A stretch of 64,000 nucleotides of DNA from CBDBCU01 sp965243185 (GTDB taxonomy: Bacteria; Chloroflexota; Dehalococcoidia; Lucifugimonadales; UBA3495): contig OZ251531.1 of assembly GCA_965243185.1 (NCBI GenBank), forward strand, positions 2,666,001-2,730,000. Reading direction: 5' to 3'. The notes under the pieces were generated by a model. That model made no database searches. It was not told where the DNA came from and worked only from the letters and a program-made list of their open reading frames with translations. Positions 1 to 9,130 of the stretch are shown in pieces (position 1 is the first letter of the stretch; every line of letters starts with the position of its first letter). Both the position numbers and the translations under genes were made by a program.

Positions 1-24
1 AAACCGTCCTTTCCATCCCCCTAT

Positions 25-56
25 CGTCATTCCCACGAAAGTGGGAATCCAGAACC
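25..56. repeat. Dispersed palindromic repeat, copy 1
   Basis: Short palindrome with the core ATTCCCACGAAAGTGGGAAT. The same core recurs at 1427-1458 and 34164-34190, and related 'ATTCCCG...CGGGAAT' forms occur at several other intergenic sites. The flanking bases (AACCGTCCTT before, CCAGAACC after) are shared with the 1427 copy, so the gene at 253-1284 lies between two direct copies of about 55 bp. It resembles a REP/MITE-like family; no coding role is seen. Confidence 0.7.
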
Positions 57-147
57 GCCCGCTGTCAAAAACTCACTAAAAACCAAAAAAATTTCGCGAA
101 TTCCCTCCGGCCGCCAACCCCGCCCCTCGCCAATTTCCCCAAATCTC

Positions 148-192
148 AAAAAAGGGCGTGATTTTTGTCAAGCAAAAATCACGCCCTTTTTT
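148..192. terminator. Bidirectional intrinsic terminator hairpin
   Basis: A perfect 20-bp stem: AAAAAAGGGCGTGATTTTTG pairs with its complement around a 5-nt loop (168-172). It has A6 on the left and T6 on the right, so it could terminate transcripts from either side. It separates the window's left edge from the gene starting at 253. Confidence 0.75.
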
Positions 193-252
193 ACCCTGTT
201 TTTACCGGTTTTCCACCGGCATTAAAAACGCCTGCCGCCGGGAGGTATTCTT

Positions 253-1284
253 ATGTTCCGACTGCCTATTGCCATCCTAATCCTGTCCGTCTTAACCCTC
301 GGCCTCCTCGTCACCGCCAGTCCCACCAACACCACCCAAGCCGCCCCCCGCACCATCCCCTGGGATTGCTCTGACTGGCAAGAGACCCCGGCGGTGGCAG
401 ACGCCGACGATGCCCGCGTCTCGATGATTCTCGAATCCCTCGCCGCCAACCGAGGGAAGTCCATCTACTGCGCCATCGACCAGTCCGACACCTGGACCAA
501 GTCCGAAACCTGGCTTGCCGGGCGGGACCGCAACGAGCGGGACGACACCGTCTATTTCGGCCAGCAAGGCAACTTCCGCGGCTTTCTGGCGGCCCAAGAG
601 GGCTACTTGACTGATGGCGAATCCGGCGTAACCGGCATCAGCCGCGACCGCATCTTTGAGTTCCCCGAGGAACCCCGCCGCGGCAAGAAAACCGTCCGCT
701 TCCGCGTCCGCAGCGACTCCGCCGAAACCGGCACCTGCCCGCCGGCTTCCAATCTGCAACAAGGCGCTCACAACAACGGGTTTTCGGCCGAGCATGACAC
801 GCCGGGCGGCACCCTGATTTGCACTAACTATGGCGGCTTCGCCGGCGCTTATAGTTCCAAAGGTTCAACGTATCGTCGCGCCCGGAACGTCTATTATGGC
901 CACGATGCTGGCGATACCGACTGGGAGGTTGACTGGCGCACCAACATATACCGGCACCGGACTAGCCATGTAACCAGGCCAGCGGGCGGCCAGTCCCGTT
1001 CCCCGGACTGGTGGCAGGCCCGGGCGGAGGAGAAAGTCATCCCCGCCTGCCGGGCTAAGGGCGGGAAGTATGTGGCGGGCAGCGCCGATTTCGGCCCCGG
1101 CCACAACCACAACGGCGGCGCCCCCGGTAGCGAGAACTTTCACGGGAACAACCACGGCTGGTTTTTCGCCTGGCAGACCCATGCGCACCGCTACAACAAT
1201 AATAACCACCACCTGGTCGTCGGGAAAGCCCGGGAAAGCCGCACCTGGGTCGGCGTCTGCACCAAACGCGTCCGCCGCCGCTAA
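253..1284 (+). CDS. Secreted protein of unknown function
   Basis: A 343-residue protein that I do not recognise. Residues 1-31 form a clear signal peptide: a hydrophobic core ILILSVLTLGLLVTA, then a TQA-A cleavage-like site. The mature part has six cysteines (in the contexts WDCSDW, IYCAID, GTCPPA, LICTNY, PACRAK and GVCTKR), which would suit disulfides outside the cell. Residues about 280-325 are very rich in His and Asn (HNHNG, NNNNHH), a possible metal-binding patch. The ATG follows GGGAGG (240-245) at a good distance. A hairpin terminator follows at 1333-1362. The gene stands alone and is bracketed by direct repeats, which could mean it was acquired with them. Confidence 0.7.
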   Translation: MFRLPIAILILSVLTLGLLVTASPTNTTQAAPRTIPWDCSDWQETPAVADADDARVSMILESLAANRGKSIYCAIDQSDTWTKSETWLAGRDRNERDDTVYFGQQGNFRGFLAAQEGYLTDGESGVTGISRDRIFEFPEEPRRGKKTVRFRVRSDSAETGTCPPASNLQQGAHNNGFSAEHDTPGGTLICTNYGGFAGAYSSKGSTYRRARNVYYGHDAGDTDWEVDWRTNIYRHRTSHVTRPAGGQSRSPDWWQARAEEKVIPACRAKGGKYVAGSADFGPGHNHNGGAPGSENFHGNNHGWFFAWQTHAHRYNNNNHHLVVGKARESRTWVGVCTKRVRRR

Positions 1285-1332
1285 CCCCTGCCGGCCAGCC
1301 ATTCCCCGAAAACCCAAAAGTTTTGAGGGGGC

Positions 1333-1362
1333 GCGGGGGAACTTTTACAAAAGTTCCCCCGC
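1333..1362 (+). terminator. Hairpin terminator after the secreted-protein gene
   Basis: GCGGGGGAACTTTT and AAAAGTTCCCCCGC form a near-perfect stem around a tiny loop, about 50 bp after the stop codon at 1284. No long T-run follows, so termination efficiency is uncertain. Confidence 0.6.
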
Positions 1363-1426
1363 CGTCTCCCCGGCTGACAATCGCTATCCCCATCCTCCAG
1401 CAACCGTCCTTCCCGCCCTCCCTCAC

Positions 1427-1458
1427 CGTCATTCCCACGAAAGTGGGAATCCAGAACC
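1427..1458. repeat. Dispersed palindromic repeat, copy 2
   Basis: Same palindrome and same flanks as 25-56 (CGTCATTCCCACGAAAGTGG core, ending CCAGAACC), in the same orientation. Confidence 0.7.
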
Positions 1459-2112
1459 TCTATTCCTAAAAATTACCCGAAAATTCATATCATTTACATA
1501 TTGACAACTACAATTCCATCCCCCATACTTATAACTGCGAAGGTCAGACCTAGCCCCGGGACGCCGGGTCTCAAAACGATACGCTAGCTTACCGTGAAAT
1601 ACAGCTCACAGCGCGCTGTGGACGCCACCGGCCACCGGCCGTCAAGCGTCCCTGCTCCTTCCCCCGGGGACAGGGCCAAGGAACCCTCAACCCCCAACCG
1701 GAGCCGCGGAAAACGGCAAATCCCAACCGCCGCCAAGCCGCCGCCCCATCCCTACAGGAGCTGGAGTTACAGGTTGACTGGAGGTCGGTCAACCAACGGT
1801 AGCTGGACTGGGCCAACCCGCCGGAATGGCAACCATACCAACCGGCGCCAGTAGCCAACTCAAGGTCCGTTGCCGGACGGCAAATCTGGTCGGGCAAAGC
1901 TGGAGTGACGCAGCCAGGATTCCAACCAGCCAGGCAACCCGCATGACCAGACTAGCCAGCCGCCTCCCGCACGGGCGGAACCCGTGGCCACGGGTTCCGC
2001 CCCCCAGCGAACTACTACCCCCTAGCAACAGCAAACCCCAACCGCCGGGGCGGCCAAAAAGCCGCCGCCCCGGCCATAACCCGTACCAGAACCAGCCCCC
2101 AACCGCCAGCCC
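1459..2112. other. Intergenic region without a supported gene
   Basis: About 650 bp with no convincing gene. The first 100 bp are AT-richer than the surroundings. The rest is Pro/Arg-coding low-complexity sequence in several overlapping frames, with short 'ccagcc/ggctgg'-type motifs and no start site with a ribosome binding site. It may be decayed coding sequence, but no family can be named. Confidence 0.5.
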
Positions 2113-3051
2113 CTACCCCCCGCCGCCCCGTCCCCCCCGCCGGGGGCCGCGGTTCAGCGAACGCTCCAGAATGTTCCGCACCGGCTCCCCGCGCACCAGT
2201 TCAATATCATCCTGATACTTGAGCATTATGCCCAAAGTATCATCAATGACCTGCGCGTCCAGTTCCTGCTGATTCAACGCCAGCAAAGCCGCCGTCCAGT
2301 CAATGGTTTCCGACACGCCGGGGATTTTGTAAAGTTCCGTTTCCCGCAATTCCTGAATGAACCCGGTTACCTGCTGTGCCAGCCGGCGCGGCGCCGCCGG
2401 CATTTTCGCGCTGACGATTTGCAGTTCCTTCTGATAGTCCGGGTAGTCAATCCAGTAGTAAAGGCAGCGGCGTTTCAAGGCGTCGTGGATTTCCCGGGTG
2501 CGGTTGGAGGTGATGATAACGATGGGCGGGTGCGCCGCCCGGTAAGTTCCCAATTCCGGAATAGTCAGCTGAAAGTCCGCCAGCAGTTCCAGCAGAAAAC
2601 CCTCGAATTCCTCATCCGCCCGGTCCAGTTCGTCAATCAGCAGCACCGGGGAGCGTTCCCGGCTTTCGTCGATGGCTTGCAGCAGGGGGCGTTTAATCAG
2701 AAACCGCTCGCTGAACAGGTCAGCGGCGGCCGCCGGCCGGTCCACATTCCCGGCCGCCTCGAGCAAGCGGATTTCCAGCAGCTGCCGGGCGTGATTCCAC
2801 TCGTACACCGCCTGGTTCACATCCAGCCCCTCGTAGCACTGGAGCCGGATTAGCTCGACCTCCAAACCCTGGGACAAAGCCCGGGCGATTTCCGTCTTGC
2901 CCACACCGGCTTCGCCCTCCAGAAACAGCGGCCGCTGCAAAGTCAACGCCAGATAAATGGCAACCGCCAACCCCCGGTCCGCCACATAGGATTGGCCGCG
3001 CAGCAGGTTCTGCACTTCGTCAATGGAGCCGGGCCCGGCGGCGGTAGTCAA
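2113..3051 (-). CDS. MoxR-family AAA+ ATPase
   Basis: A 312-residue AAA+ ATPase of the MoxR group, which act as chaperones activating or assembling partner enzymes, usually with VWA-domain proteins. The Walker A motif GEAGVGKTE is at about residues 45-53, Walker B with adjacent acidic residues reads VLLIDELDRADEEFEGFLL, and sensor 1 lies in PIVIITSNRTREIHDALKRR. The Gly/Arg-rich tail (RGPRRGGRGGGG) is low complexity. The gene is last in a minus-strand run, 19 bp after the luciferase-like gene. No VWA partner lies downstream, so the substrate is unknown. AGGAGATG just upstream fits the chosen start. Confidence 0.88.
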   Translation of the reverse strand: MTTAAGPGSIDEVQNLLRGQSYVADRGLAVAIYLALTLQRPLFLEGEAGVGKTEIARALSQGLEVELIRLQCYEGLDVNQAVYEWNHARQLLEIRLLEAAGNVDRPAAAADLFSERFLIKRPLLQAIDESRERSPVLLIDELDRADEEFEGFLLELLADFQLTIPELGTYRAAHPPIVIITSNRTREIHDALKRRCLYYWIDYPDYQKELQIVSAKMPAAPRRLAQQVTGFIQELRETELYKIPGVSETIDWTAALLALNQQELDAQVIDDTLGIMLKYQDDIELVRGEPVRNILERSLNRGPRRGGRGGGG

Positions 3052-3070
3052 GGCATCATCTCCTTTCCGT

Positions 3071-4123
3071 CTAATCCTGAAAATGGGGCATTACTTCGGT
3101 GGCGAAAAGCTCGAGGGACGCCTTCACCTTGTCGCTGGCAATGCCGCCGTAGTTGGTGAAAAAGATGACGCTGGACACCCCGGCCTGGTGCAGCCGTTCC
3201 ACCCGTTCCGCTACCTGCTCCGGGTCGCCGAACAGGATGACCCGCTCCGCCATATCGTCATAATCAAAGGCCGTTTCGGCGGCAAAGCGGCGGCGGTACT
3301 GCTGATAATTTTCCGGCAGCAATTCGCCGCGCCGTTCCGGCGGCGCGCCCACTTCATCCCCGGTCATCTTGAACCACATAAAGGGTTCCTCGGCATCTTG
3401 GCGGGCTTGCTTTGCCGTGGGCGCGGTGTACATTGCCCGGGCCACCTTGACCCGATGCGGGTTATAATCGCCGCCGGCTTCGCCCACCGCGCCGCGGAAA
3501 TACGCCACCTGCTCCGCCACCTGGTCAAAAGTCAGCCCCTGCCCCACCAGCAGATTCCAGCCGTTGGTGGCGATGCGGTCCATACTCGACGGACTTGCGG
3601 CGGCCACCCACAGCGGCGGATAGGGCGACTGCACCGGCTTGGGATGCACTGTCATATCGTTGAAAGTCCAGAACTCCCCCCGATGGTCGAAGGGCTCCGT
3701 TTCAGTCCAAGCCCGGGTCAGCACGCCAATGGCTTCCTGAAAGCGGCGGTCCGCCTCCTCCATCGGGATGTTGAACTTGTGAAATTCCCCCCACTGGTAG
3801 CCCCGGCCCACGCCCAAATCCAGCCGCCCGTTGCTGAGCAAATCCACCGTGGCCGCTTCCTCGGCAATCTGAATGGGATTGTGAAAGGGCAGGACGGTGA
3901 CCGCGGTCGCCAGGCGGATGCGGCTGGTCAGCCCGGCCAGATAAGCCAATACCGACAGAGACGCCGAAACGATGCCGTGCCGGGAAAAGTGATGCTCGGT
4001 CATCCAGACCGAATCGTAGCCCAACTGTTCCGCCCACAGCACCTGCTCCAGGGCATCCCGGTAGTATTCATTCTGCCGGGCCGGGTCGGGCAACTGTACC
4101 GAATGGAAAAGGCCAAACTTCAT
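3071..4123 (-). CDS. LLM-class flavin-dependent oxidoreductase
   Basis: A 350-residue luciferase-like monooxygenase with a TIM-barrel fold using FMN or F420. Family hallmarks are the start MKFGLFHSVQLPDP, the EHHFSRHG loop, the segment RIRLATAVTVLPFHNP and the signature DLGVGRGYQWGEFHKF. Length is normal for the family. It lies 26 bp downstream of an MBL-fold hydrolase and 19 bp upstream of moxR, all on the minus strand, so the three are probably co-transcribed. The pairing of an LLM oxidoreductase with a hydrolase suggests oxidation and hydrolysis of an organic substrate that cannot be named from sequence. Confidence 0.9.
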   Translation of the reverse strand: MKFGLFHSVQLPDPARQNEYYRDALEQVLWAEQLGYDSVWMTEHHFSRHGIVSASLSVLAYLAGLTSRIRLATAVTVLPFHNPIQIAEEAATVDLLSNGRLDLGVGRGYQWGEFHKFNIPMEEADRRFQEAIGVLTRAWTETEPFDHRGEFWTFNDMTVHPKPVQSPYPPLWVAAASPSSMDRIATNGWNLLVGQGLTFDQVAEQVAYFRGAVGEAGGDYNPHRVKVARAMYTAPTAKQARQDAEEPFMWFKMTGDEVGAPPERRGELLPENYQQYRRRFAAETAFDYDDMAERVILFGDPEQVAERVERLHQAGVSSVIFFTNYGGIASDKVKASLELFATEVMPHFQD

Positions 4124-4149
4124 CGCTGTTCCCCTGTGTTGGAATTGCT

Positions 4150-5007
4150 TTAGAGCGGCTGCCAGTAGCGGCGGCCCTCCGTACGAACTACTTTGCCAAA
4201 GCCGGGCGCCGGGAAATGGCCGATAATGCCCAGGATGTCCCCCTGCTCCAACTGCTCCATCAAAGCGCGGCGGGTCAGGCGGGTCTGCTCCGGATCCATA
4301 TCGGCCCGGGAGACCCAGTGGGTTTCCTGCACTTGGGCTTGGCTATGGATGGCATCGCCCAGGATTATGGCTTGCTGCCCTTGGGAACTGATGCGGATAC
4401 TCATGTGGCCCGGAGTATGCCCCGGCGTAGGAATGACCGTCAATTCCGGCGTCAAAACCCATTCCCCCTCCATAAACTCAATCAGCCCCAACTCCTCCAG
4501 CGGCCAAACGGTAGTGGCGGCATTGGGAAAGCGGGCGCGCCTTATTTCCGGGTCGTGGCAGGCTTGCCAATCCGGTACGCTGAGCCAGTAGCGGGCGTTA
4601 GGAAAAGTCGGTACCAACCGGCTCCCGTCCTCCGGTTGGGGCGTCAAGTTCCAGCCCACATGATCCCGGTGCAGGTGGGTCATCACCACCATATCAATAT
4701 CCTCGGGGCTGATGCCCTTGGCGGCAAAGTCCGTCAACAGTTCCCCCCAAGGCGTATCCGGCGCGTCCGCCGGCCGCGGCCCCATACCGGTATCCACCAG
4801 AATCGTCTGCCCGGCCGAGCGCACCAGATAAGACGCCAGGTTAAAACGCACCTTATCCTCGGCGGTCAAGTGCTGCCGATAGGGCTGCCACTCAGCATCC
4901 GACTTATGGTCGGGAAAAAAGTTGCACAGGTCGAACTCGAGCATCCCGTCCGACAGGGAAACAATTTCGACCTTGCCGACGGTGACCCGATTGCCACTAG
5001 CGGCCAT
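4150..5007 (-). CDS. MBL-fold metallo-hydrolase
   Basis: Metallo-beta-lactamase superfamily hydrolase of about 285 residues. The dinuclear metal motif is THLHRDHVGWN (HxHxDH); other metal-site candidates are the His in TPGHTPGHMS and the Asp in AIILGDAIH. The open frame extends to 5049, but the ATG at 5007 is preferred because GGAGGG lies 8 nt upstream and the family start follows (VTVGKVEIVSLSDGML). First gene of the run leading into the luciferase-like and MoxR genes. N-acyl-homoserine-lactonase-like and quinoline-type hydrolases share this architecture; the substrate is not resolved. Confidence 0.88.
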   Translation of the reverse strand: MAASGNRVTVGKVEIVSLSDGMLEFDLCNFFPDHKSDAEWQPYRQHLTAEDKVRFNLASYLVRSAGQTILVDTGMGPRPADAPDTPWGELLTDFAAKGISPEDIDMVVMTHLHRDHVGWNLTPQPEDGSRLVPTFPNARYWLSVPDWQACHDPEIRRARFPNAATTVWPLEELGLIEFMEGEWVLTPELTVIPTPGHTPGHMSIRISSQGQQAIILGDAIHSQAQVQETHWVSRADMDPEQTRLTRRALMEQLEQGDILGIIGHFPAPGFGKVVRTEGRRYWQPL

Positions 5008-5126
5008 AACCACAACCCTCCGGCTGTAAAATGGGGCAGGTGGGAACAAGCCGGGGCATATTGTAGCATATCGGGAAAGGGGCGGGAGCGGCCGCTACAC
5101 TTTACCCGTTGTTGACTAAAAAGGTA

Positions 5127-5132
5127 TATAAT
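5127..5132 (+). promoter_or_regulatory. Probable -10 element for the MmgE/PrpD gene
   Basis: TATAAT about 50 nt before the start at 5182. A TTGACT lies only 9 nt upstream of it (5112-5117), too close for a normal -35, so the -35 assignment is open. Confidence 0.4.
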
Positions 5133-5181
5133 TCCCATCCCGGACTATCCTGACTCCATCATCCTCAAGGACGGAAACTTT

Positions 5182-6522
5182 ATGGACGCTACTGCTGCCC
5201 TGGCCGGCTTTATTGCCGACACTGACTATGCCGCCTTGCCGCCGCCGGTAGTGGCGGCGGCTAAAATCGCCATTCTGGACGGGGTGGCTAATATGGCCGC
5301 CGGGTCGGTGCAGGAACTGGCTGACATCATCGGCCGCTATGGGCGGGACAGCGGGGGCGCGCCGCACTGCTCGGTAGTGGGTTGGGGCTACCGCACCAAC
5401 GCCCCGGCGGCGGCCTTTGCCAACGGGGTTTTCGGCCACTGCCTCGACTATGAAATCCAGGGTTTTCCCCCCACCCACGGCACCTCCTCCTGCCTGCCGG
5501 CGGCCCTGGCTCTGGCCGAACAGCAGCGGGCAGCGGGTCGGCAGGTTATCGTAGCCTACACTCTAGGCTGGGAAGTGCAGGGACGGCTGCGGGCGGCCTC
5601 GGCCCCGGCTACCGCGCCGGCTTACCATCCGCCGGGATTGGTCGGGCCTTTGGGCGGCGCCGCGGCCGCCGCCAAGACTTTGGGGCTGGATGCGGCGCAA
5701 ACACAGATGGCTTTGGGCATCGCCGCCTCCCGCACCGGCGGACTGACCGCCAACACCGGCACAATGGTTAAATCCACTCACCCGGGCAACGCCGCCCGGA
5801 TGGGCGCCGAGGCGGCGATACTGGCGGGAATGGGCTATACGGCCAGCCCAACGGCGTTGGAATCGCCCAACGGCTATGCCGCCGCCCTCTTTGGCGGCAA
5901 GGTCGATTGGGAAGTTGCCATCGGCGGTTTGGGCGATTCCTGGCGGCTGACCGCGCCGGGTTTTGACATCAAGCGGTTTCCGGCGCAGGTCTATATGCAG
6001 AATGTCATCGAGGCGGCCTTGAACCTGCGGGAGCAGCCGGGCTTTGACGCGGCGACGGTGGAGCAAGTAACGATTTACCGGCGGGGGCGGGGACATTCCG
6101 GGCCGCGGCCGCAGAGCGGTCTGGATGGCAAGTTCAGCGCGGAATACTGCGCCGCCGCCGCCCTGCTGGATGGGCAAGTAGGCATTGACACCTTTACCGA
6201 CGCCCGCCGTTTTGCGCCGGATTTGGAGTCGCTGCTGGGCAAAATCCGGGTGGAGCCGGAAGGGCCGGAGTCTGGCGCAGTGCGGATGGTAGCCCGGATG
6301 GGCGATGGGGCAACCATCACCGCCGAGTGCATCGCCTTTCGCGGTTCGGCGGCCAACCCGATGTCCCGGGAGGAGCGGGTGGTCAAGGTGCGGGACTGCT
6401 TTAACCGGTTGTTGTCGGCGGCCGATACGGAGCGGGTCATCGGGATGTTGGAGAATCTGGAGGATTTGGCAGAGATGGGGGAGTTGATGGCGATTTTGGG
6501 AAAGGCGGCGGCGGGGCGGTAA
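5182..6522 (+). CDS. MmgE/PrpD family protein
   Basis: A 446-residue protein of the MmgE/PrpD fold, which includes 2-methylcitrate dehydratase and cis-aconitate decarboxylase. Family features are the all-alpha N-terminal part (GFIADTDYAALPPPVVAAAKIAILDGVANM), the GHCLDYEIQGFPPTHGTSS segment with conserved D and H, and the KSTHPGNAARMGAEAA motif. The start ATG follows AAGGAC. It is divergent from the MBL/luciferase-like/MoxR run, with 170 bp between the starts. A second, distant homologue is at 39551-40960. The substrate is not predictable; many environmental Chloroflexota carry several copies. Confidence 0.88.
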   Translation: MDATAALAGFIADTDYAALPPPVVAAAKIAILDGVANMAAGSVQELADIIGRYGRDSGGAPHCSVVGWGYRTNAPAAAFANGVFGHCLDYEIQGFPPTHGTSSCLPAALALAEQQRAAGRQVIVAYTLGWEVQGRLRAASAPATAPAYHPPGLVGPLGGAAAAAKTLGLDAAQTQMALGIAASRTGGLTANTGTMVKSTHPGNAARMGAEAAILAGMGYTASPTALESPNGYAAALFGGKVDWEVAIGGLGDSWRLTAPGFDIKRFPAQVYMQNVIEAALNLREQPGFDAATVEQVTIYRRGRGHSGPRPQSGLDGKFSAEYCAAAALLDGQVGIDTFTDARRFAPDLESLLGKIRVEPEGPESGAVRMVARMGDGATITAECIAFRGSAANPMSREERVVKVRDCFNRLLSAADTERVIGMLENLEDLAEMGELMAILGKAAAGR

Positions 6523-6622
6523 AGGGAGACATTATCCGGTAATGGCGTAGCCGGCTATCCTCCCGCGCTGAAATGACGAATATCCGTATCCCCCCATCCG
6601 AATGGAACCGGAAAAGCAGCGG

Positions 6623-7432
6623 TTAAGGAGAACCGGATGACCAACGCAGGAACAGTACCCACCAGCAAAACTCCGCCAAATCCCGCAGGCCGAGTTTGCT
6701 TTGCCCCCGTTCCCGGGCGTGGAAAATGACCGGTTCCTCGACCGCTACTGCGCCGGCCCGCAGCAAGCGGTGCAGCAATACTATCTGGAAAGCGTAGCCC
6801 CGCACCGTCAGATTGCCGATGCCGGCCCGCCGCAAAGCCTCCGCCCGTATCGCCCGAAACCCGCCGGTGCAGTCCTGTATCTCCCTAATCCCGGTCAGCC
6901 GGCGGGCCAAACGATTGCTCCAACGGGATAAACGGTGCCGTACGCCTTGCCAATCCGCCGCCACGCCGCCGCCGGCTCCATAGCGACTGCCCACCACTAG
7001 GTCGGCGCCATCCTCGATACGGGCCAGCAGCCGCCGCGCTTCCGCCGGGTCGTGCTGAAAATCCCCATCCATACACACCACAACTGCGGCATTAAGCTGC
7101 TCCAGGGCATAAACCAGCCCCCGCCCATAAGCCCGCCCCAAACCCTCTTTGCGGCCTTCCAGCAGATGCACCCGCTTATCGGTTTCGGCAAACTCCCGCG
7201 CCAGCCGACCCGTCCCGTCCGGGCTGTAATCGTCAACTATCAGAAAGGCGGCCGTAGCTTCCGGGTACAAGGCGGTCAGCCGCGCCAGCAACGGCTTTAT
7301 ATTCGCCGCTTCGTTATAGGTGGGAATGACAAAGCAAAACAAGGCAGCAGTACGCCCGGCCATCTGCGGAATCAACTTTATGACGGCGGCACCATTGCCG
7401 GTTAGACTACTACCGGAACCCGGCAGCGTCAA
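6623..7432 (-). CDS. Polyprenol-phosphate sugar synthase (GT2, DPM1-like)
   Basis: A 269-residue family 2 glycosyltransferase of the dolichol/polyprenol-phosphate mannose synthase type. Motifs are FVIPTYNEAANI near residue 35, VDDYSPDGTG, the DXD-type MDGDFQHDP, GSRYGAGGGV, and the QDCTGGFRAI stretch. It transfers a sugar from a nucleotide donor to a lipid phosphate at the membrane. A second possible start is the Met at about residue 24, closer to the usual family N-terminus. A broken GT-C-type membrane glycosyltransferase, which would use such a lipid-linked sugar, lies just upstream. Confidence 0.85.
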   Translation of the reverse strand: MTLPGSGSSLTGNGAAVIKLIPQMAGRTAALFCFVIPTYNEAANIKPLLARLTALYPEATAAFLIVDDYSPDGTGRLAREFAETDKRVHLLEGRKEGLGRAYGRGLVYALEQLNAAVVVCMDGDFQHDPAEARRLLARIEDGADLVVGSRYGAGGGVAADWQGVRHRLSRWSNRLARRLTGIREIQDCTGGFRAIRAEALRRAGIGNLTVRGYAFQIVLLHRLLRAGAVAVEEPVIFHARERGQSKLGLRDLAEFCWWVLFLRWSSGSP

Positions 7433-7822
7433 GGGTATCCGAACCGGTCGTACCGGCTACTCCAACACCGGAAAATCGGCTTCCCCATGTATCCGCCGCG
7501 GCGCACGGCTCTTTGGCATATAAAAGCCTATTTTGACGCTGCTACCGGTCAAAGGCGGCCCGGCTGACCGGTTCCCCGGCGTGCTGGCCCGGTATTCGGC
7601 GCGTAAAGCGGCGGCCGGGTTATACGCCCGGTTGACCCGGAAAATCAGCCCGTCGGATAACTCCACCACCGGCTCCAGCCCCGGCAGCGCCGCCAACTGG
7701 GTTGGCCGTAGCTGTAGCCGGGGACGCCGTGAAACCATAGTACCAGATCGCCTTCCGCCGCCTGCTCCACCTTGTGCCGGGCCGCCGCCAGTCCCGGCGA
7801 GAGATAAACATAGTTGCGGTTG

Positions 7823-7838
7823 TCGGTGTATCGGTGTA
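7823..7838. repeat. 8-nt tandem duplication
   Basis: TCGGTGTA occurs twice in a row. Removing one copy joins the minus-strand frames YTD and NRNYVYLSPGL, so this duplication explains one frameshift in the glycosyltransferase pseudogene. Confidence 0.75.
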
Positions 7839-8057
7839 AAGGGCGAATACCGGCGAAGGGCTGATTATTGCGCCGTCAAAGGATTGTTCCCGAACATAAG
7901 CTAAAACTTCCGAGTGGGCCCAACGCCTACTGGCGAAATCCTGTTGTGGCCGGCATTGGCTTGCCGTATCTCATGGAAATTGAGCGCGGCTTGGGGCAAC
8001 AGCCACAAGGCAAGGGCGGTCAACAGCAGGTTGGGCAAAAGAGTGAAGGCTTTTATC

Positions 8058-8103
8058 TTTTGCTGAAATCGGCCATCAGTTTTTGCTGAAATCGGCCATC
8101 AGT
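8058..8103. repeat. 23-nt tandem duplication
   Basis: Two identical 23-nt units (TTTTGCTGAAATCGGCCATC plus AGT) lie back to back. On the minus strand, deleting one unit restores reading from FQQK into IKAFTLLPNLLL. The duplication therefore truncates the glycosyltransferase at MADFSKR. Confidence 0.85.
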
Positions 8104-9064
8104 CGGCGGAAAACTGCCGGGCTTTTCACCCGGCCGGCGCTCCTTAGCCCAACCCCAAAACCGGTCGAGGGCAAAGACGGCGGCCAAGAGCAGCGGGACA
8201 AATCGGAGGAGGGTGTGATAGAGGGCGGTTGGAAAGTCGTATTGGGGCGGCATCCGGGCGCCGGTCCAGTGTCCCACCAACAGCCGGTTGCTCAACATCC
8301 ACAAGGCAAGCGGCGGCAAGGCAATCAGCCCATAAATAGCCCCTGCTCCCAGCCGTTGCCGCCAGGGAAACGCCGGGCGCAGCAGCAGCAACGCCGGCAA
8401 CAGAGCGACTAGCAAGACCACGCCAACATAGCGGGTCAGCAGGGCCAATGCGGTAAATACCACCGCCGCAATCAAATCCGACCATTGGCCGCAATCCAGA
8501 AACCGGTAGATTTGCATCAAAGCAAGGATGGTGAACAGAATGAACAGCGGCTCCGACAGCGTATAGGCGGCAATCCGCGTCAAAGGTATGGACAGCATCA
8601 GTGCGATACAAGCCCCAAATACCAGAAAAGGATGCTGCAAACGCCGCCGCAGGTATTGACCGGCAAAAAATATAGTCAAGCCAAAGATGGCGGCATTGAG
8701 CGGCCCCGCCACATCCTCGGAGTCAAAGACGCCGAAACTGACCGCCGCCAGCAGCAGAGGATACAGCGGCGGCTGAATGGCGTAGTTGCCGGCGCGGTTA
8801 AGATTGGCAAAACCGTTCCCCTCCAGCAAGTTCCAGGCAATGGAAATGTAGCCGATCGAATCCCAGTGCATCCCCGGGCCATAGACCACTCCCCGCGCCA
8901 GAATCAGCGCCGCCCCCAACAAAGCCAGGGCCGTCAGCAGCAAGGTAAAAGCATCGGGCCGGCAAGCGTAACGGCGCAACCGGAAAGACTGCAATTTAAC
9001 CGGAGAAGTAGTCATCAAGAGAGGATTATACTCTAACCGAACAGAACCGCCTCTCCATATCCCT

Positions 9065-9094
9065 TTGCGCTTTTCCGCCGGGTTGGGATATAAT
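9065..9094 (+). promoter_or_regulatory. Promoter for def
   Basis: A -35-like TTGCGC (9065-9070), an 18-nt spacer and a perfect TATAAT (9089-9094), about 37 nt before the def start at 9131. Confidence 0.6.
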
Positions 9095-9130
9095 TCAGCG
9101 CACTATAGACCGGCTGGGAGGTAGCCCAAC

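Larger units (their letters stand above)
7457..9015 (-). pseudogene. Broken ArnT/GT39-like membrane glycosyltransferase
   Basis: The intact 5' part (from 9015 to 8053) encodes about 320 residues of a multi-spanning GT-C protein. It has the catalytic-loop motif GMHWDSIGYISIAWNL near residue 50, a PPLYPLLLA segment and many hydrophobic helices. Homologous coding continues downstream but needs at least four frame changes: at the 23-nt tandem duplication 8058-8103, near 7940 (one base lost), at the 8-nt duplication 7823-7838, and near 7700. Reassembled pieces read TALALWLLPQAALNF, then SRRWAHSEVLAYVREQ, YTDNRNYVYLSPGL and PGLEPVVELSDGLIF, a typical C-terminal domain for this family. TATAAT lies (minus strand) at 9025-9030, only about 9 nt from the ATG. 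Assembly errors are possible, but the clean duplications argue for real decay. Confidence 0.75.

Noticed and set aside
1589..2034. Short frames in the 1.5-2.1 kb spacer
   Set aside because: Overlapping in several frames, no family resemblance and no binding sites.
3023..4153. 376-residue + strand frame opposite the luciferase-like gene
   Set aside because: Antisense shadow; no start signal and atypical composition.
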